The position numbers were made by a program, and so were the translations under genes. DNA of 64,000 nt from Burkholderia cepacia (GTDB taxonomy: Bacteria; Pseudomonadota; Gammaproteobacteria; Burkholderiales; Burkholderiaceae), in contig NZ_CP013444.1 of assembly GCF_001718835.1 (NCBI RefSeq), positions 1-64,000 of the forward strand, read 5' to 3'. The notes under the pieces were generated by a model. That model worked only from the letters and a program-made list of their open reading frames with translations. It did not search any database and had not been told where the DNA came from. Shown here piece after piece: positions 17,904 through 25,526 of this stretch; position 1 is the first letter of the stretch, and every line of letters starts with the position of its first letter.

Positions 17904-18685
17904 TGCATGAACCAGCCGTGGCTGACGATGAACGACTGGCCCGTGAGCGCGGCGCTCGGGAAGGCCGACAGGAACAGCACCGTCTGCGCGACGTCCTGCA
18001 CCGTCGTGAACACGCCGTCGACCGTATTGCCGAGCATCACCTTCTTCACCACTTCCTCTTCGCTGATCCCGAGCTCCTTCGCCTGCTCCGGAATCTGCTT
18101 GTCGACCAGCGGCGTGCGCACGAAGCCCGGACACACGACGTGCGAGCGCACGTTGTGCTTCGCGCCTTCCTTCGCCAGCACGCGGGCCAGGCCGAGCAGC
18201 CCGTGCTTGGCCGTCACGTACGCGGACTTCAGCGGCGACGCTTCGTGCGAATGCACCGAACCCATGTAGATCACGACACCGCCGCGATCGTCCTTGTACA
18301 TGTGCTTGAGCGCGGCCTTGGTCGTCAGGAACGCACCGTCGACGTGGATCGCCTGCATCTTCTTCCAGTCGGAGAACGCGTAGTTCTCGATCGGGTTGAC
18401 GATCTGGATGCCCGCGTTCGACACGAGGATGTCGACCGAGCCGAACGTTTCGGCCACCTTGTCGATACAGCTGTTCACGGCGTCCTCGTTCGTCACGTCC
18501 ATCGCGACGCCGATCGCCTTGCCGCCCGCCTTGACGATCTCGTCGGCAACGGCGTTCGCGCCGTCCTGGTTCAGGTCGGCGATCGCGACGGCCGCGCCCG
18601 CTTTCGCGAGCTCGAGTGCGATTTCCTTGCCGATGCCGCTCGCGGCGCCCGTGACGACTGCGGTCTTGCCATTCAGATTGCTCAT
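17900..18685 (-). CDS. D-3-hydroxybutyrate dehydrogenase
   Basis: 261 residues of the short-chain dehydrogenase family. It has the NAD-binding TAVVTGAASGIGKEIALEL, the NAG motif in LVSNAGIQIV, and the catalytic YVTAKHG. Interconverts D-3-hydroxybutyrate and acetoacetate. It lies between an acetoacetate decarboxylase gene and a patatin gene in one operon, which fixes the substrate better than sequence alone. ATG 18685 begins the family-typical N-terminus; codons upstream are not conserved-looking. Confidence 0.9.
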   Translation of the reverse strand: MSNLNGKTAVVTGAASGIGKEIALELAKAGAAVAIADLNQDGANAVADEIVKAGGKAIGVAMDVTNEDAVNSCIDKVAETFGSVDILVSNAGIQIVNPIENYAFSDWKKMQAIHVDGAFLTTKAALKHMYKDDRGGVVIYMGSVHSHEASPLKSAYVTAKHGLLGLARVLAKEGAKHNVRSHVVCPGFVRTPLVDKQIPEQAKELGISEEEVVKKVMLGNTVDGVFTTVQDVAQTVLFLSAFPSAALTGQSFIVSHGWFMQ

Positions 18686-18747
18686 GTTCGGGATTCCGTA
18701 ATCAAGGGTGAAAAAGGTGCAAGGGGTGGAAAAGGACTGCGGACGTG

Positions 18748-19488
18748 TTACTGAGCCAGGTAATCGTAGACGACTTCGCCGAGGCCCAGTGTCAAATCTG
18801 CGACCAGGTGGCGGGCTTCGACGATTTCGAGCACGGGCAGGTCGGCGACCGGCGCGAGCGCGTGCGGCGCCAGCTCGAGCGATGCGGGGCCCGTCCACGC
18901 GCCCTTCATCCTGATGTCCTGCATGTAGTAGCGCACCAGTTCGCAGACGCGCGCGGTGCCGTCGACGTGCGGGATGATCTTCAGCAGGAAATTGGGGCCG
19001 GCGAGACGCTTCGTCTGCTCGTCGATGTCGAGTTCCTTGTGCTTGTAGCCCATCGTGCCGGTGGCGACGCGCACCTTGCCGTAGTCGAGCGTGCCGAGGA
19101 TGTGGTCGGTGTTCACGTGCAGCGTGGGCGATGCGAGTTTCTTCGGGAAGCCCCACAGTTCGCGGCCGCCGGCGATCGGCGGGTGATCGTCGAGATACAT
19201 CGCGAGCGTATAGCCGCCCGGCTGGCCGTTGTACTCGACGGGAATCACCTGGCCGCTTTCGGTGTAATCGCCGAAGCCGGTCGAATCGGCCATGCGGATG
19301 AATTCGTAATGCACGAGCGGCTCGGTGACCTGCAGCGGCTCGGGGACGATTTCGCGGAGGCGATCCGGATCGGTGCGATACGTGATGATCAGGAACTCAC
19401 GATCGACGAAACGGTAAGGGCCCATCGGGAAGGCAGGGCTGGTCAACGGCATCGCAAACGCTTTCGATCGGACATCGCTGGGTTTCAT
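18748..19488 (-). CDS. adc: Acetoacetate decarboxylase
   Basis: 246 residues, normal for the family. Converts acetoacetate to acetone and CO2 through a Schiff base on a lysine, here in the motif ELWGFPKKLASP. Other family motifs are visible: EFIRMADSTGFGDYTE and RLAGPNFLLKIIPHVDG. ATG 19488 is the first gene of the leftward operon adc-bdh-patatin, with 62 bp between adc and bdh. Together the enzymes could take 3-hydroxybutyrate through acetoacetate to acetone. Confidence 0.93.
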   Translation of the reverse strand: MKPSDVRSKAFAMPLTSPAFPMGPYRFVDREFLIITYRTDPDRLREIVPEPLQVTEPLVHYEFIRMADSTGFGDYTESGQVIPVEYNGQPGGYTLAMYLDDHPPIAGGRELWGFPKKLASPTLHVNTDHILGTLDYGKVRVATGTMGYKHKELDIDEQTKRLAGPNFLLKIIPHVDGTARVCELVRYYMQDIRMKGAWTGPASLELAPHALAPVADLPVLEIVEARHLVADLTLGLGEVVYDYLAQ

Positions 19489-19932
19489 GCGGACTCCTTG
19501 TTGTTGATCGCTTCGTGGATGAGTGCTCGTAATCCTATGCCTGTGCGTTGCCGTTGTGCGATGCCGCATCTGGAATTAATTGTTGCAGGAATCGGTGAAT
19601 TGACTACGCAAATGTTGATGCGAACGACGCCAATGGCCCGATGGGCGCTCAGCGCACCGATCATCGCGGGTGTCGACGACGCCGCGATGTGACCGAAGGT
19701 GAGCTTTTTCGGGGTGCAAGGTGAGGCTTTACGGGAAACGCTCCGCGCGAAATATTTCAATTGTGTGAACTTGTGTTGCAAAGCATGCTCTAACCGCGTC
19801 CTTGCGGCCGGATGGCCGGGCATCGCCCGTCGCGGTGCCGGCCCTCGTTAAGCATTGCTTAAGCGAGCCGCTCTTAGCATCGGACGTGACCGGATGACCG
19901 GTCGCGCATTCCCGCCCCACGTCTCCGGATCC
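19489..19932. other. Divergent intergenic region between adc and the PAP2 gene
   Basis: 444 bp holding the promoters for both directions and, at 19695-19737, two reversed iterons. I see no gene in it. Confidence 0.6.
19695..19737 (-). repeat. Two reversed iteron copies outside the origin
   Basis: GAAGGTGAGCTTTTTCGGGG (19695-19714) and AAGGTGAGGCTTTACGGGAA (19718-19737) are variants of the origin repeat in reverse orientation, close together as in the pair at 4430-4474. They lie about 17 kb from the array. Confidence 0.7.
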
Positions 19933-20514
19933 ATGCAGACCCTCAATCTCACCCTTTTTTCCGCCATCAACGCCGGGGTTGCGCCGCAGCCGGGCGTTGC
20001 CCGTCTCGCCATCTTCGCCGCCGACTGGCTCGTCTATGTACTGCCCGCGATGCTGCTGCTGACCTGGATCTTCGGCGCGCGCACGACGCGGCGCCAGGCG
20101 ATCGAAGCCGGCGTCGGCGTGTGCGTGGCGCTCGCGCTCGCACAGGTCATCGGACATTTCTGGTTCTCGCCGCGCCCGTTCATGGCCGGCGTCGGCACGC
20201 AACTGATTCCGCATGCGCCGGACAGCTCGTTTCCGAGCGATCACATGACGTTCGTCTGGAGTGTGGCGGTCGGCATGCTGCTCGGCGGCGCGACGCGCGT
20301 GACGGGCCTCGTGATGGCCGCGATGGCCGCGGCGATTGCATGGGGGCGCATCTATGCGGGCGTGCACTGGCCGTTCGACATGGCGGGCGGCGTGCTGGTC
20401 GGCACGGCCGGCGCGCTGGCCGCGCACCTGTATGCGCGGCCCGTCACGGCGATGCTCGAGCGCATCGGCGATTCGGTGCATGCAGTCGTGATGGGGCGCC
20501 GGCACGCGCCGTAA
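19933..20514 (+). CDS. PAP2-family membrane phosphatase (undecaprenyl-diphosphatase-like)
   Basis: 193 residues, several membrane helices. The three phosphatase signature parts are present: a basic/RP segment (FWFSPRPFM), the SSFPSDHMTF motif with its catalytic His, and GRIYAGVHWPFDMAGG with the nucleophilic His. Size and pattern fit BcrC/YbjG-type enzymes that dephosphorylate undecaprenyl pyrophosphate at the periplasmic face for cell-wall lipid recycling. A different lipid-phosphate substrate is possible. ATG 19933 starts the first helix. Confidence 0.85.
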   Translation: MQTLNLTLFSAINAGVAPQPGVARLAIFAADWLVYVLPAMLLLTWIFGARTTRRQAIEAGVGVCVALALAQVIGHFWFSPRPFMAGVGTQLIPHAPDSSFPSDHMTFVWSVAVGMLLGGATRVTGLVMAAMAAAIAWGRIYAGVHWPFDMAGGVLVGTAGALAAHLYARPVTAMLERIGDSVHAVVMGRRHAP

Positions 20515-20537
20515 CGGGAAGGATCGGGCCGGGGCGG

Positions 20538-20756
20538 TCAGCCCGGCGTTCTGGCCGATTCGGCCGTCGCCGGGGCAGCGCTGCCGTGCAGCTCGGCCGT
20601 GTCTGCCGGCTGCCGCGCGGCGTCGCGGTCGAGCGCGCTTTCCTTCAGGATCGCGCACATCGCGACGAACAGCGCAAGGACCACCGCGGCAAGGCCGCAA
20701 TAACCGACGATCTTCAGGTTGCGAAGGAAAGGCGAAGCGGGGCTTTCTTTTGTCAT
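20538..20756 (-). CDS. Small single-pass membrane protein
   Basis: 72 residues with one membrane helix (about residues 15-38, GYCGLAAVVLALFVAMCAIL) and an Ala/Thr-rich soluble tail. No family recognised. Convergent with the PAP2 gene. The open frame and coding bias support it, but it is short. Confidence 0.5.
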   Translation of the reverse strand: MTKESPASPFLRNLKIVGYCGLAAVVLALFVAMCAILKESALDRDAARQPADTAELHGSAAPATAESARTPG

Positions 20757-20937
20757 GACCGGACGCTCCTGGTGCGGACAGCGTCGACTGCGTGACGGCG
20801 GCGTCGCAGACGTAGGTATATACCAGCCGCCGCGCCAATGCCAGGCCGTCCGCGCGCCGGACGCCGGAACGCCTGTGTCGGGAGTCCGAATTTCGAGAGT
20901 CCGTCGCAGGCTGCCCGTATGCCGGCTGCCCGTCGCG

Positions 20938-21759
20938 TCAGTCGTCGAGCGATTCGTGCACCGCGCTCGCGCCGCGCTTCCAGTAGGCCGCCGCGCGGAT
21001 GCGCGATTTGTCGATGCCGCGCTCGCCGGTCAGGTGCTGGCGTACCGCGCGCATCGACATCGCTTCGCCCGCCGCCCACACGTAGCCGTCGCCGGAAGGC
21101 GGCAGCGGCAGGTCGCGGACCGCGTCCAGCAGCGCGTCGCTGCCGCCGGCCTGCGCTTCGGCGCGGAAGCGCCAGATTTCGTGCACGTCGGCGCGCGTGT
21201 CGAACGCGATCTGCGCGGTGCGATCCGCGACTTCCATCACGACGGCCGCGCGCGAGCCCGCGGGCAGCTCTTCCAGGCGTCGGGCGACCGCCGGCAGCGC
21301 CGTATCGTCGCCGATCAACAGGTGCCAGTCGAAACCGGTCGGGACGACGAACGAACCGCGCGGGCCGCCGATGCCGAGCCATTGGCCGACGCGTGCCTGT
21401 GCGGCCCATTGCGACGCCGGGCCCGGGTGGTTCAGCACGAATTCCAGATCGAGTTCGCGGACGGCGCGGTCGAAGCGGCGCGGCGTGAAGTCGCGCGCGA
21501 CGGGCTTCGGCTCGCCGTCGGGGAACACGGGGCCGTCCGGTCCCAGGGACGGCAGTGCGGGCCGTTCGGCGCCGGGCGGCGGGAAAAATACCTTCACGTG
21601 ATCGTCGAACGACGCGGATTCGAAATCCGCGAGATCGGGGCCGCCGAGCGTGACGCGCAGCAGGTGCGGCGTCACGGCGTGCACGCGCAGGACCTGAAGC
21701 AAGCGGAACTTGAGGGTGTGGCGCACGCGGGTCACGGTGAGGTCGGGGTTGTGTTGCAT
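20938..21759 (-). CDS. Siderophore-interacting protein / ferric-siderophore reductase (NfeF/ViuB type)
   Basis: 273 residues of the SIP family: an FAD-binding barrel (HLLRVTLGGPDL, then the flavin-contact area around HVKVFFPPPG and FTPRRFD) and a C-terminal NAD(P)-binding domain (HLLIGDDTALPAVARRLEEL; YVWAAGEAMSMRAVRQHL). It reduces ferric siderophores in the cytosol to release iron. ATG 21759 is chosen because the family-typical sequence begins there. It lies 31 bp after the PadR gene in the same direction, the same partner as E. coli NfeR-NfeF (YqjI-YqjH), although that pair is divergent. Confidence 0.88.
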   Translation of the reverse strand: MQHNPDLTVTRVRHTLKFRLLQVLRVHAVTPHLLRVTLGGPDLADFESASFDDHVKVFFPPPGAERPALPSLGPDGPVFPDGEPKPVARDFTPRRFDRAVRELDLEFVLNHPGPASQWAAQARVGQWLGIGGPRGSFVVPTGFDWHLLIGDDTALPAVARRLEELPAGSRAAVVMEVADRTAQIAFDTRADVHEIWRFRAEAQAGGSDALLDAVRDLPLPPSGDGYVWAAGEAMSMRAVRQHLTGERGIDKSRIRAAAYWKRGASAVHESLDD

Positions 21760-21790
21760 CAATCTGCGCTCCTTGCTGAAACGATGCGGC

Positions 21791-22498
21791 TTACTCGCCG
21801 GTGCCCCCTTCGATTTCGGCCGTCGCGCGGCGCATGATGGCCGCGATGCGGCGCTGTTCGTCGGCTGACGCGCCGCTCCTGTGCAGCAGCGCATGCTTCA
21901 GCGCGACGCGCGCTTCGACGAATTCCGGCAGCCAGCCGCCTTGCGATTCGTCCGCGGTTTCGCCGGCCGTTTCGCCGGCGAATGCACGGCGCATGAACTC
22001 CATCTTGCGCGCGAGGTGCGTGAGGCGAGCGAACAGCGTGTCGACCCGTTCGCGCTGGGCGTCGAGATGGGTGCGGCCGGCGTCGGTCAGTGCATAACGC
22101 TTGCGGTTGCCTTCCGCCTGCGACGCGACGAAGCCGACTTCTTCGAGATACGTGAGCGCCGGGTACACCATGCCGGGGCTCGGGCTGTAGAAACCGTTCG
22201 AACGCGTGTCGAGCGCCTTGATCAGCTCGTAGCCGTGGCTCGGTTGCTCGGCGACGAGCGCAAGCAACAGCAACTGGAGATCGTCGGAGCTGAACTGGCG
22301 GCCGCGCGGCATCGCATCGTCGCCGCCGAATCCCCCGAAACCGCCGGGGCCGCCGCCAAAGGGCCCGCCGCCACCGAATGGATCGTGGCCGCGACGGTGG
22401 CGGCCGATCGCGTACCAGAGACCGGCGAACCAGGCGGGGGCGGATTGCGCACCGTACCCGTCGCAACGGGCGTGGCCGCGGAAGTGACTGTGTCGCAT
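21791..22498 (-). CDS. PadR-family regulator with Gly/His-rich N-terminal extension (NfeR/YqjI-like)
   Basis: 235 residues. A 60-residue N-terminal extension rich in His and Gly (HSHFRGH, then DPFGGGGPFGGG) precedes the PadR winged helix (DDLQLLLLALVAEQPSHGYE, then SPSPGMVYPALTYLEE). A C-terminal helical dimerisation region follows. E. coli NfeR has a comparable His/Cys-rich metal-binding extension and represses the ferric reductase gene nfeF, so a metal-responsive repressor of the downstream SIP gene is likely. Palindromes just upstream are its candidate operators. Confidence 0.85.
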   Translation of the reverse strand: MRHSHFRGHARCDGYGAQSAPAWFAGLWYAIGRHRRGHDPFGGGGPFGGGPGGFGGFGGDDAMPRGRQFSSDDLQLLLLALVAEQPSHGYELIKALDTRSNGFYSPSPGMVYPALTYLEEVGFVASQAEGNRKRYALTDAGRTHLDAQRERVDTLFARLTHLARKMEFMRRAFAGETAGETADESQGGWLPEFVEARVALKHALLHRSGASADEQRRIAAIMRRATAEIEGGTGE

Positions 22499-22523
22499 GA
22501 TTGTGTCCTATATGTCGGAAAAC

Positions 22524-22550
22524 ATATCTAAAGATATATATCGAAAGATA
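22524..22550. promoter_or_regulatory. AT-rich palindromic operators upstream of the PadR gene
   Basis: ATATCTAAAGATAT (22524-22537) has 6-bp arms ATATCT/AGATAT around AA. It is followed by TATC-GAAA-GATA (22539-22550). They lie 26-52 bp ahead of the PadR start, where an autoregulatory PadR site is expected. Confidence 0.6.
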
Positions 22551-23046
22551 GGAAGTCAATGCGGAATATTTGGGGCGGGATGGTGGCTGCGGGTGCTTCG
22601 AGGTGTTTCGCGCGCGCTCCCGGCAGGTAGCAGTCCACACGGCAAGTTCGGCGGCCCGCTCCACGCACGTGGCGATCGGTCTCTTGGTATGCGTCGAAGC
22701 CGGACGCAGCCAGCATGCGAACAGGTGTTTTGTGTCGGCCTTGCTCGCGTGGCGGTTCCAATGGCAGGCATGACGATCAGAGAGATTGCCAACGCATGTT
22801 GACAACGATCGGAACAGTGAGGCGTAGCGATCGCCTTCGCGACGCTTGTTCACCGCGCCGATTTTCAAATTTGAAAATCAACGTTTGCCAAAACGCGAAA
22901 TGAACGGTGCAATCGCCCGATCGGGAAAATATCTGGGCTCCCGTAAATACGCCGAATCGTTTCCGATGTTGTCATTCATTCGGCATATGCTAATCGGTCG
23001 GCTATGGTAACGTTTTGCTTTCGTTTTTCGCACTCGCCTCCACGAC
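22551..23046. other. Gene-free region upstream of the AAA+/radical SAM/helicase operon
   Basis: About 500 bp without a convincing gene. It contains the 20-bp palindrome described separately, an imperfect CGTTT-AAACG repeat beside it (22882-22895), and a CTCCCGTAAA fragment (about 22931-22940) like half of an iteron. The promoter of the four-gene operon must lie here. Confidence 0.55.
22860..22879. promoter_or_regulatory. Perfect 20-bp palindrome upstream of the four-gene operon
   Basis: GATTTTCAAATTTGAAAATC is its own reverse complement over 20 bp. It lies 168 bp ahead of the ATPase start, in a GC-rich genome where such an AT-rich perfect palindrome is rare. Candidate operator. Confidence 0.6.
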
Positions 23047-24870
23047 ATGCCTGCATACGTCAAACCCAGATGGTTACGGGATCTGCAGCGTTTTCTCCCG
23101 TTAAAGAGCCAGTTTGTGCTATCTGGAAACGTACGCGATTTACAGGCCTGTGAAGTTGCGCCGGAAATCGTGACGGCCCAGTCGCTGGTCAGTACGCTCG
23201 GTGACAGTCTCAAGGAAGCGGGCTATGCGCAACTGGTCGTGTGGAATCCAGTCGCAGGTTTCACGGTACCCGACAGCCGGGTGCCGCCGACGGAGCCCGC
23301 CGACGAAACGCTGCGGCGTCTCGGCCTGACGCCAGTCGACGGCGCGGCGCAGGGCGGCATCGACGCGCTGACCGCCTGCCTCGAGCGCCTGGTCGTCCTG
23401 CCTGGCATGCCGGTGGCGCTCGTCGTCGATTTTGCTTCGCGGCTGGCGATTCGTACGGAAACACTGAACCCGGCCGAGCACACGCTTTTTACCCGCGCAC
23501 TGGTACTCGCGCATATGGCTGTGCCGCGTCCCGCCGGCGAATTGCGGCGCCCGTTCTTCAATACCGTAATCTGGATTGTCGACAAGGAAGGCGATCTGCC
23601 CGACTGGTTGCTGATCGATAATCCGCGCATCCGGCACATTCCCGTATCGAAGCCAGATAGCGCCGCGCGCCGGGCCTTGTCCGGGGCATTGCTGCGCGGT
23701 GTGCCGGGCGCCCAGACAGCCGCACCGGACAGCCTGGCAGATGCGGAATCCGCATTCGTCGACGGCTCCGAGGGATTGCTGCTGGCCGATATGAACGCGA
23801 TTGCGACGCTCGCTCGCGTCGAACACGTCCCCATCGAGAAGATCGCCGATGCCGTGCGGCGCTACAAGGTCGGGGTAACCGAGGATCCGTGGCTGCAGAT
23901 CGATCGCGACAAGATCCGTCATGCCGAGGCGTTCATTCGCCAGCGCGTCAAGGGACAGACGCATGCGGTCACGCACATGCTCGATCTCGTCAAGCGCGCG
24001 ATGACCGGTGTGGGGTCGCAGCGCAAAGGCAACCGGCCGCGTGGCGTCGCGTTCCTCGCCGGTCCGACCGGCGTCGGGAAGACAGAACTCGCCAAGACGA
24101 TCACGAGCCTGCTGTTCGGCGACGAAAGCGCCTACATCCGCTTCGACATGTCGGAATTCAGCGCGGAACACGCGGACCAGCGGCTGATCGGCGCTCCGCC
24201 CGGCTACGTTGGCTACGACGTTGGTGGAGAGTTGACGAATGCGATTCGCGAACGTCCGTTCAGCGTGGTGCTCTTCGATGAAATCGAAAAGGCGCATCCG
24301 CGCATTCTCGACAAGTTCCTGCAGATTCTCGACGACGGCGTGCTGACGTCAGGGCGCGGCGATCGCGTGTACTTTTCCGAAGCGCTGATCGTCTTCACCT
24401 CGAACCTCGGCATTTACCGTCAGGACGAATTGGGCCAGCGCGTGGCGAACGTCCAGCCGGGCGACGACTTTGCGGAGATCCAGAAAAAAGTACTCGGCGA
24501 GATCCAGCGGCATTTCAAGCTGGTCTTGAACCGGCCTGAGATCCTGAACCGCATCGGCGAGAACATCATCGTCTTCGATTTCATCCGCGATGATGTCGCG
24601 ACAGAAATCTTCGAGCAGATGGTCCGTGCCGTGCTCGACGACATCGCCTCCCAGGGTATCGTCGTCGAACTGGACGCCGAATGGAAGATGGCGCTTCAGG
24701 CGAGGTGCCTCGGCGATCTATCCAACGGTGGCCGCGGCATCCGCAACCAGATCGAGGCGCATCTGCTCAACCTGCTGGCACGTGGCCTGTTCGATCAAGA
24801 TGCGAAATCCGGCGATCGATTTGTCATTTCGGGCATCGATGCGGATTCGTTCCGGCTGCAAAAGCGTTAG
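23047..24870 (+). CDS. AAA+ ATPase with ClpA/ClpB-type C-terminal domain
   Basis: 607 residues. The N-terminal half (1-300) has a nucleotide-binding-domain-like pattern without a Walker A motif (FVLSGNVRDL; VALVVDFASRL; NTVIWIVDKEGDLP) and may be a degenerate ATPase fold. The C-terminal half is a complete AAA_2 module: Walker A GPTGVGKT (339-346), aromatic pore loop GAPPGYVGY (382-390), Walker B VVLFDE (Asp411, Glu412), sensor TSNLG, and RPEILNR (496-502). The pore loop argues for threading a protein substrate, as in Clp unfoldases, but no ClpP-binding loop is evident. Three bases separate it from the radical SAM gene, so it is the first gene of a four-gene operon. Confidence 0.85.
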   Translation: MPAYVKPRWLRDLQRFLPLKSQFVLSGNVRDLQACEVAPEIVTAQSLVSTLGDSLKEAGYAQLVVWNPVAGFTVPDSRVPPTEPADETLRRLGLTPVDGAAQGGIDALTACLERLVVLPGMPVALVVDFASRLAIRTETLNPAEHTLFTRALVLAHMAVPRPAGELRRPFFNTVIWIVDKEGDLPDWLLIDNPRIRHIPVSKPDSAARRALSGALLRGVPGAQTAAPDSLADAESAFVDGSEGLLLADMNAIATLARVEHVPIEKIADAVRRYKVGVTEDPWLQIDRDKIRHAEAFIRQRVKGQTHAVTHMLDLVKRAMTGVGSQRKGNRPRGVAFLAGPTGVGKTELAKTITSLLFGDESAYIRFDMSEFSAEHADQRLIGAPPGYVGYDVGGELTNAIRERPFSVVLFDEIEKAHPRILDKFLQILDDGVLTSGRGDRVYFSEALIVFTSNLGIYRQDELGQRVANVQPGDDFAEIQKKVLGEIQRHFKLVLNRPEILNRIGENIIVFDFIRDDVATEIFEQMVRAVLDDIASQGIVVELDAEWKMALQARCLGDLSNGGRGIRNQIEAHLLNLLARGLFDQDAKSGDRFVISGIDADSFRLQKR

Positions 24871-24873
24871 GCC

Positions 24874-25518
24874 ATGGACATCCGCATTTCGCGCCTGCAC
24901 TTTCCGGTCACGACGCTGGGGCCGGGGCGGCGGATCGGAATCTGGTTTCAGGGCTGCACGATCCGGTGCCCCGGCTGCATTTCAATGGATACCTGGGCGA
25001 GCGCCGGAGGCGAGACCACCATCGACGCGGTGCTGGCGCAGGTCCGGACCTGGTTGCCGGAAGCCGATGGCATCACGATTTCGGGCGGAGAACCATTCGA
25101 TCAGCCCGAGGCGTTGATCGCGCTCCTGCGTGGTCTGCGGCGGCTGTCCGCGGACGACGTCCTTGTCTACAGCGGTCACGCCATTGAATCATTGGCCGAT
25201 ACCTTGGCCCGAGCCGACGGCCTGATCGATGCATTGATCTCTGATCCGTTCGATATCGCTGCCGCACAGACGCGTCCGCTGCGCGGCAGCGACAACCAGC
25301 GGCTGCATTGCCTGACGGCAATTGGCCACGCACGTTTTGCACAGTACGAGCACGCGTCGTCGAGCAGCGGCAAGACACTGGACGTGATGTTCGACGAGGA
25401 CGGTAGTGTCTGGTTCGCGGGGATACCGGACCGGGACGATTTTCAGCGCTTGAGAGACCTATTGACCGATCAGGGCCATCGCGTCCGGATCAGCGCCGAC
25501 AAGGCGAAAAACAGATAA
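24874..25518 (+). CDS. Radical SAM protein of the NrdG/activase type
   Basis: 214 residues. The cluster motif is GCTIRCPGC (Cys28, Cys32, Cys35; CX3CX2C) and the SAM-binding ISGGEPFDQP follows at 69-78. Small size and the opening RISRLHFP with GIWFQGC are like anaerobic ribonucleotide-reductase activases, which install a glycyl radical. No glycyl-radical enzyme is encoded nearby, so the substrate is unknown. It is embedded between the AAA+ ATPase (3-bp gap) and the giant helicase fusion (8-bp gap), which argues that it modifies a component of this system. Confidence 0.85.
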   Translation: MDIRISRLHFPVTTLGPGRRIGIWFQGCTIRCPGCISMDTWASAGGETTIDAVLAQVRTWLPEADGITISGGEPFDQPEALIALLRGLRRLSADDVLVYSGHAIESLADTLARADGLIDALISDPFDIAAAQTRPLRGSDNQRLHCLTAIGHARFAQYEHASSSSGKTLDVMFDEDGSVWFAGIPDRDDFQRLRDLLTDQGHRVRISADKAKNR

Positions 25519-25526
25519 GACAGGAA

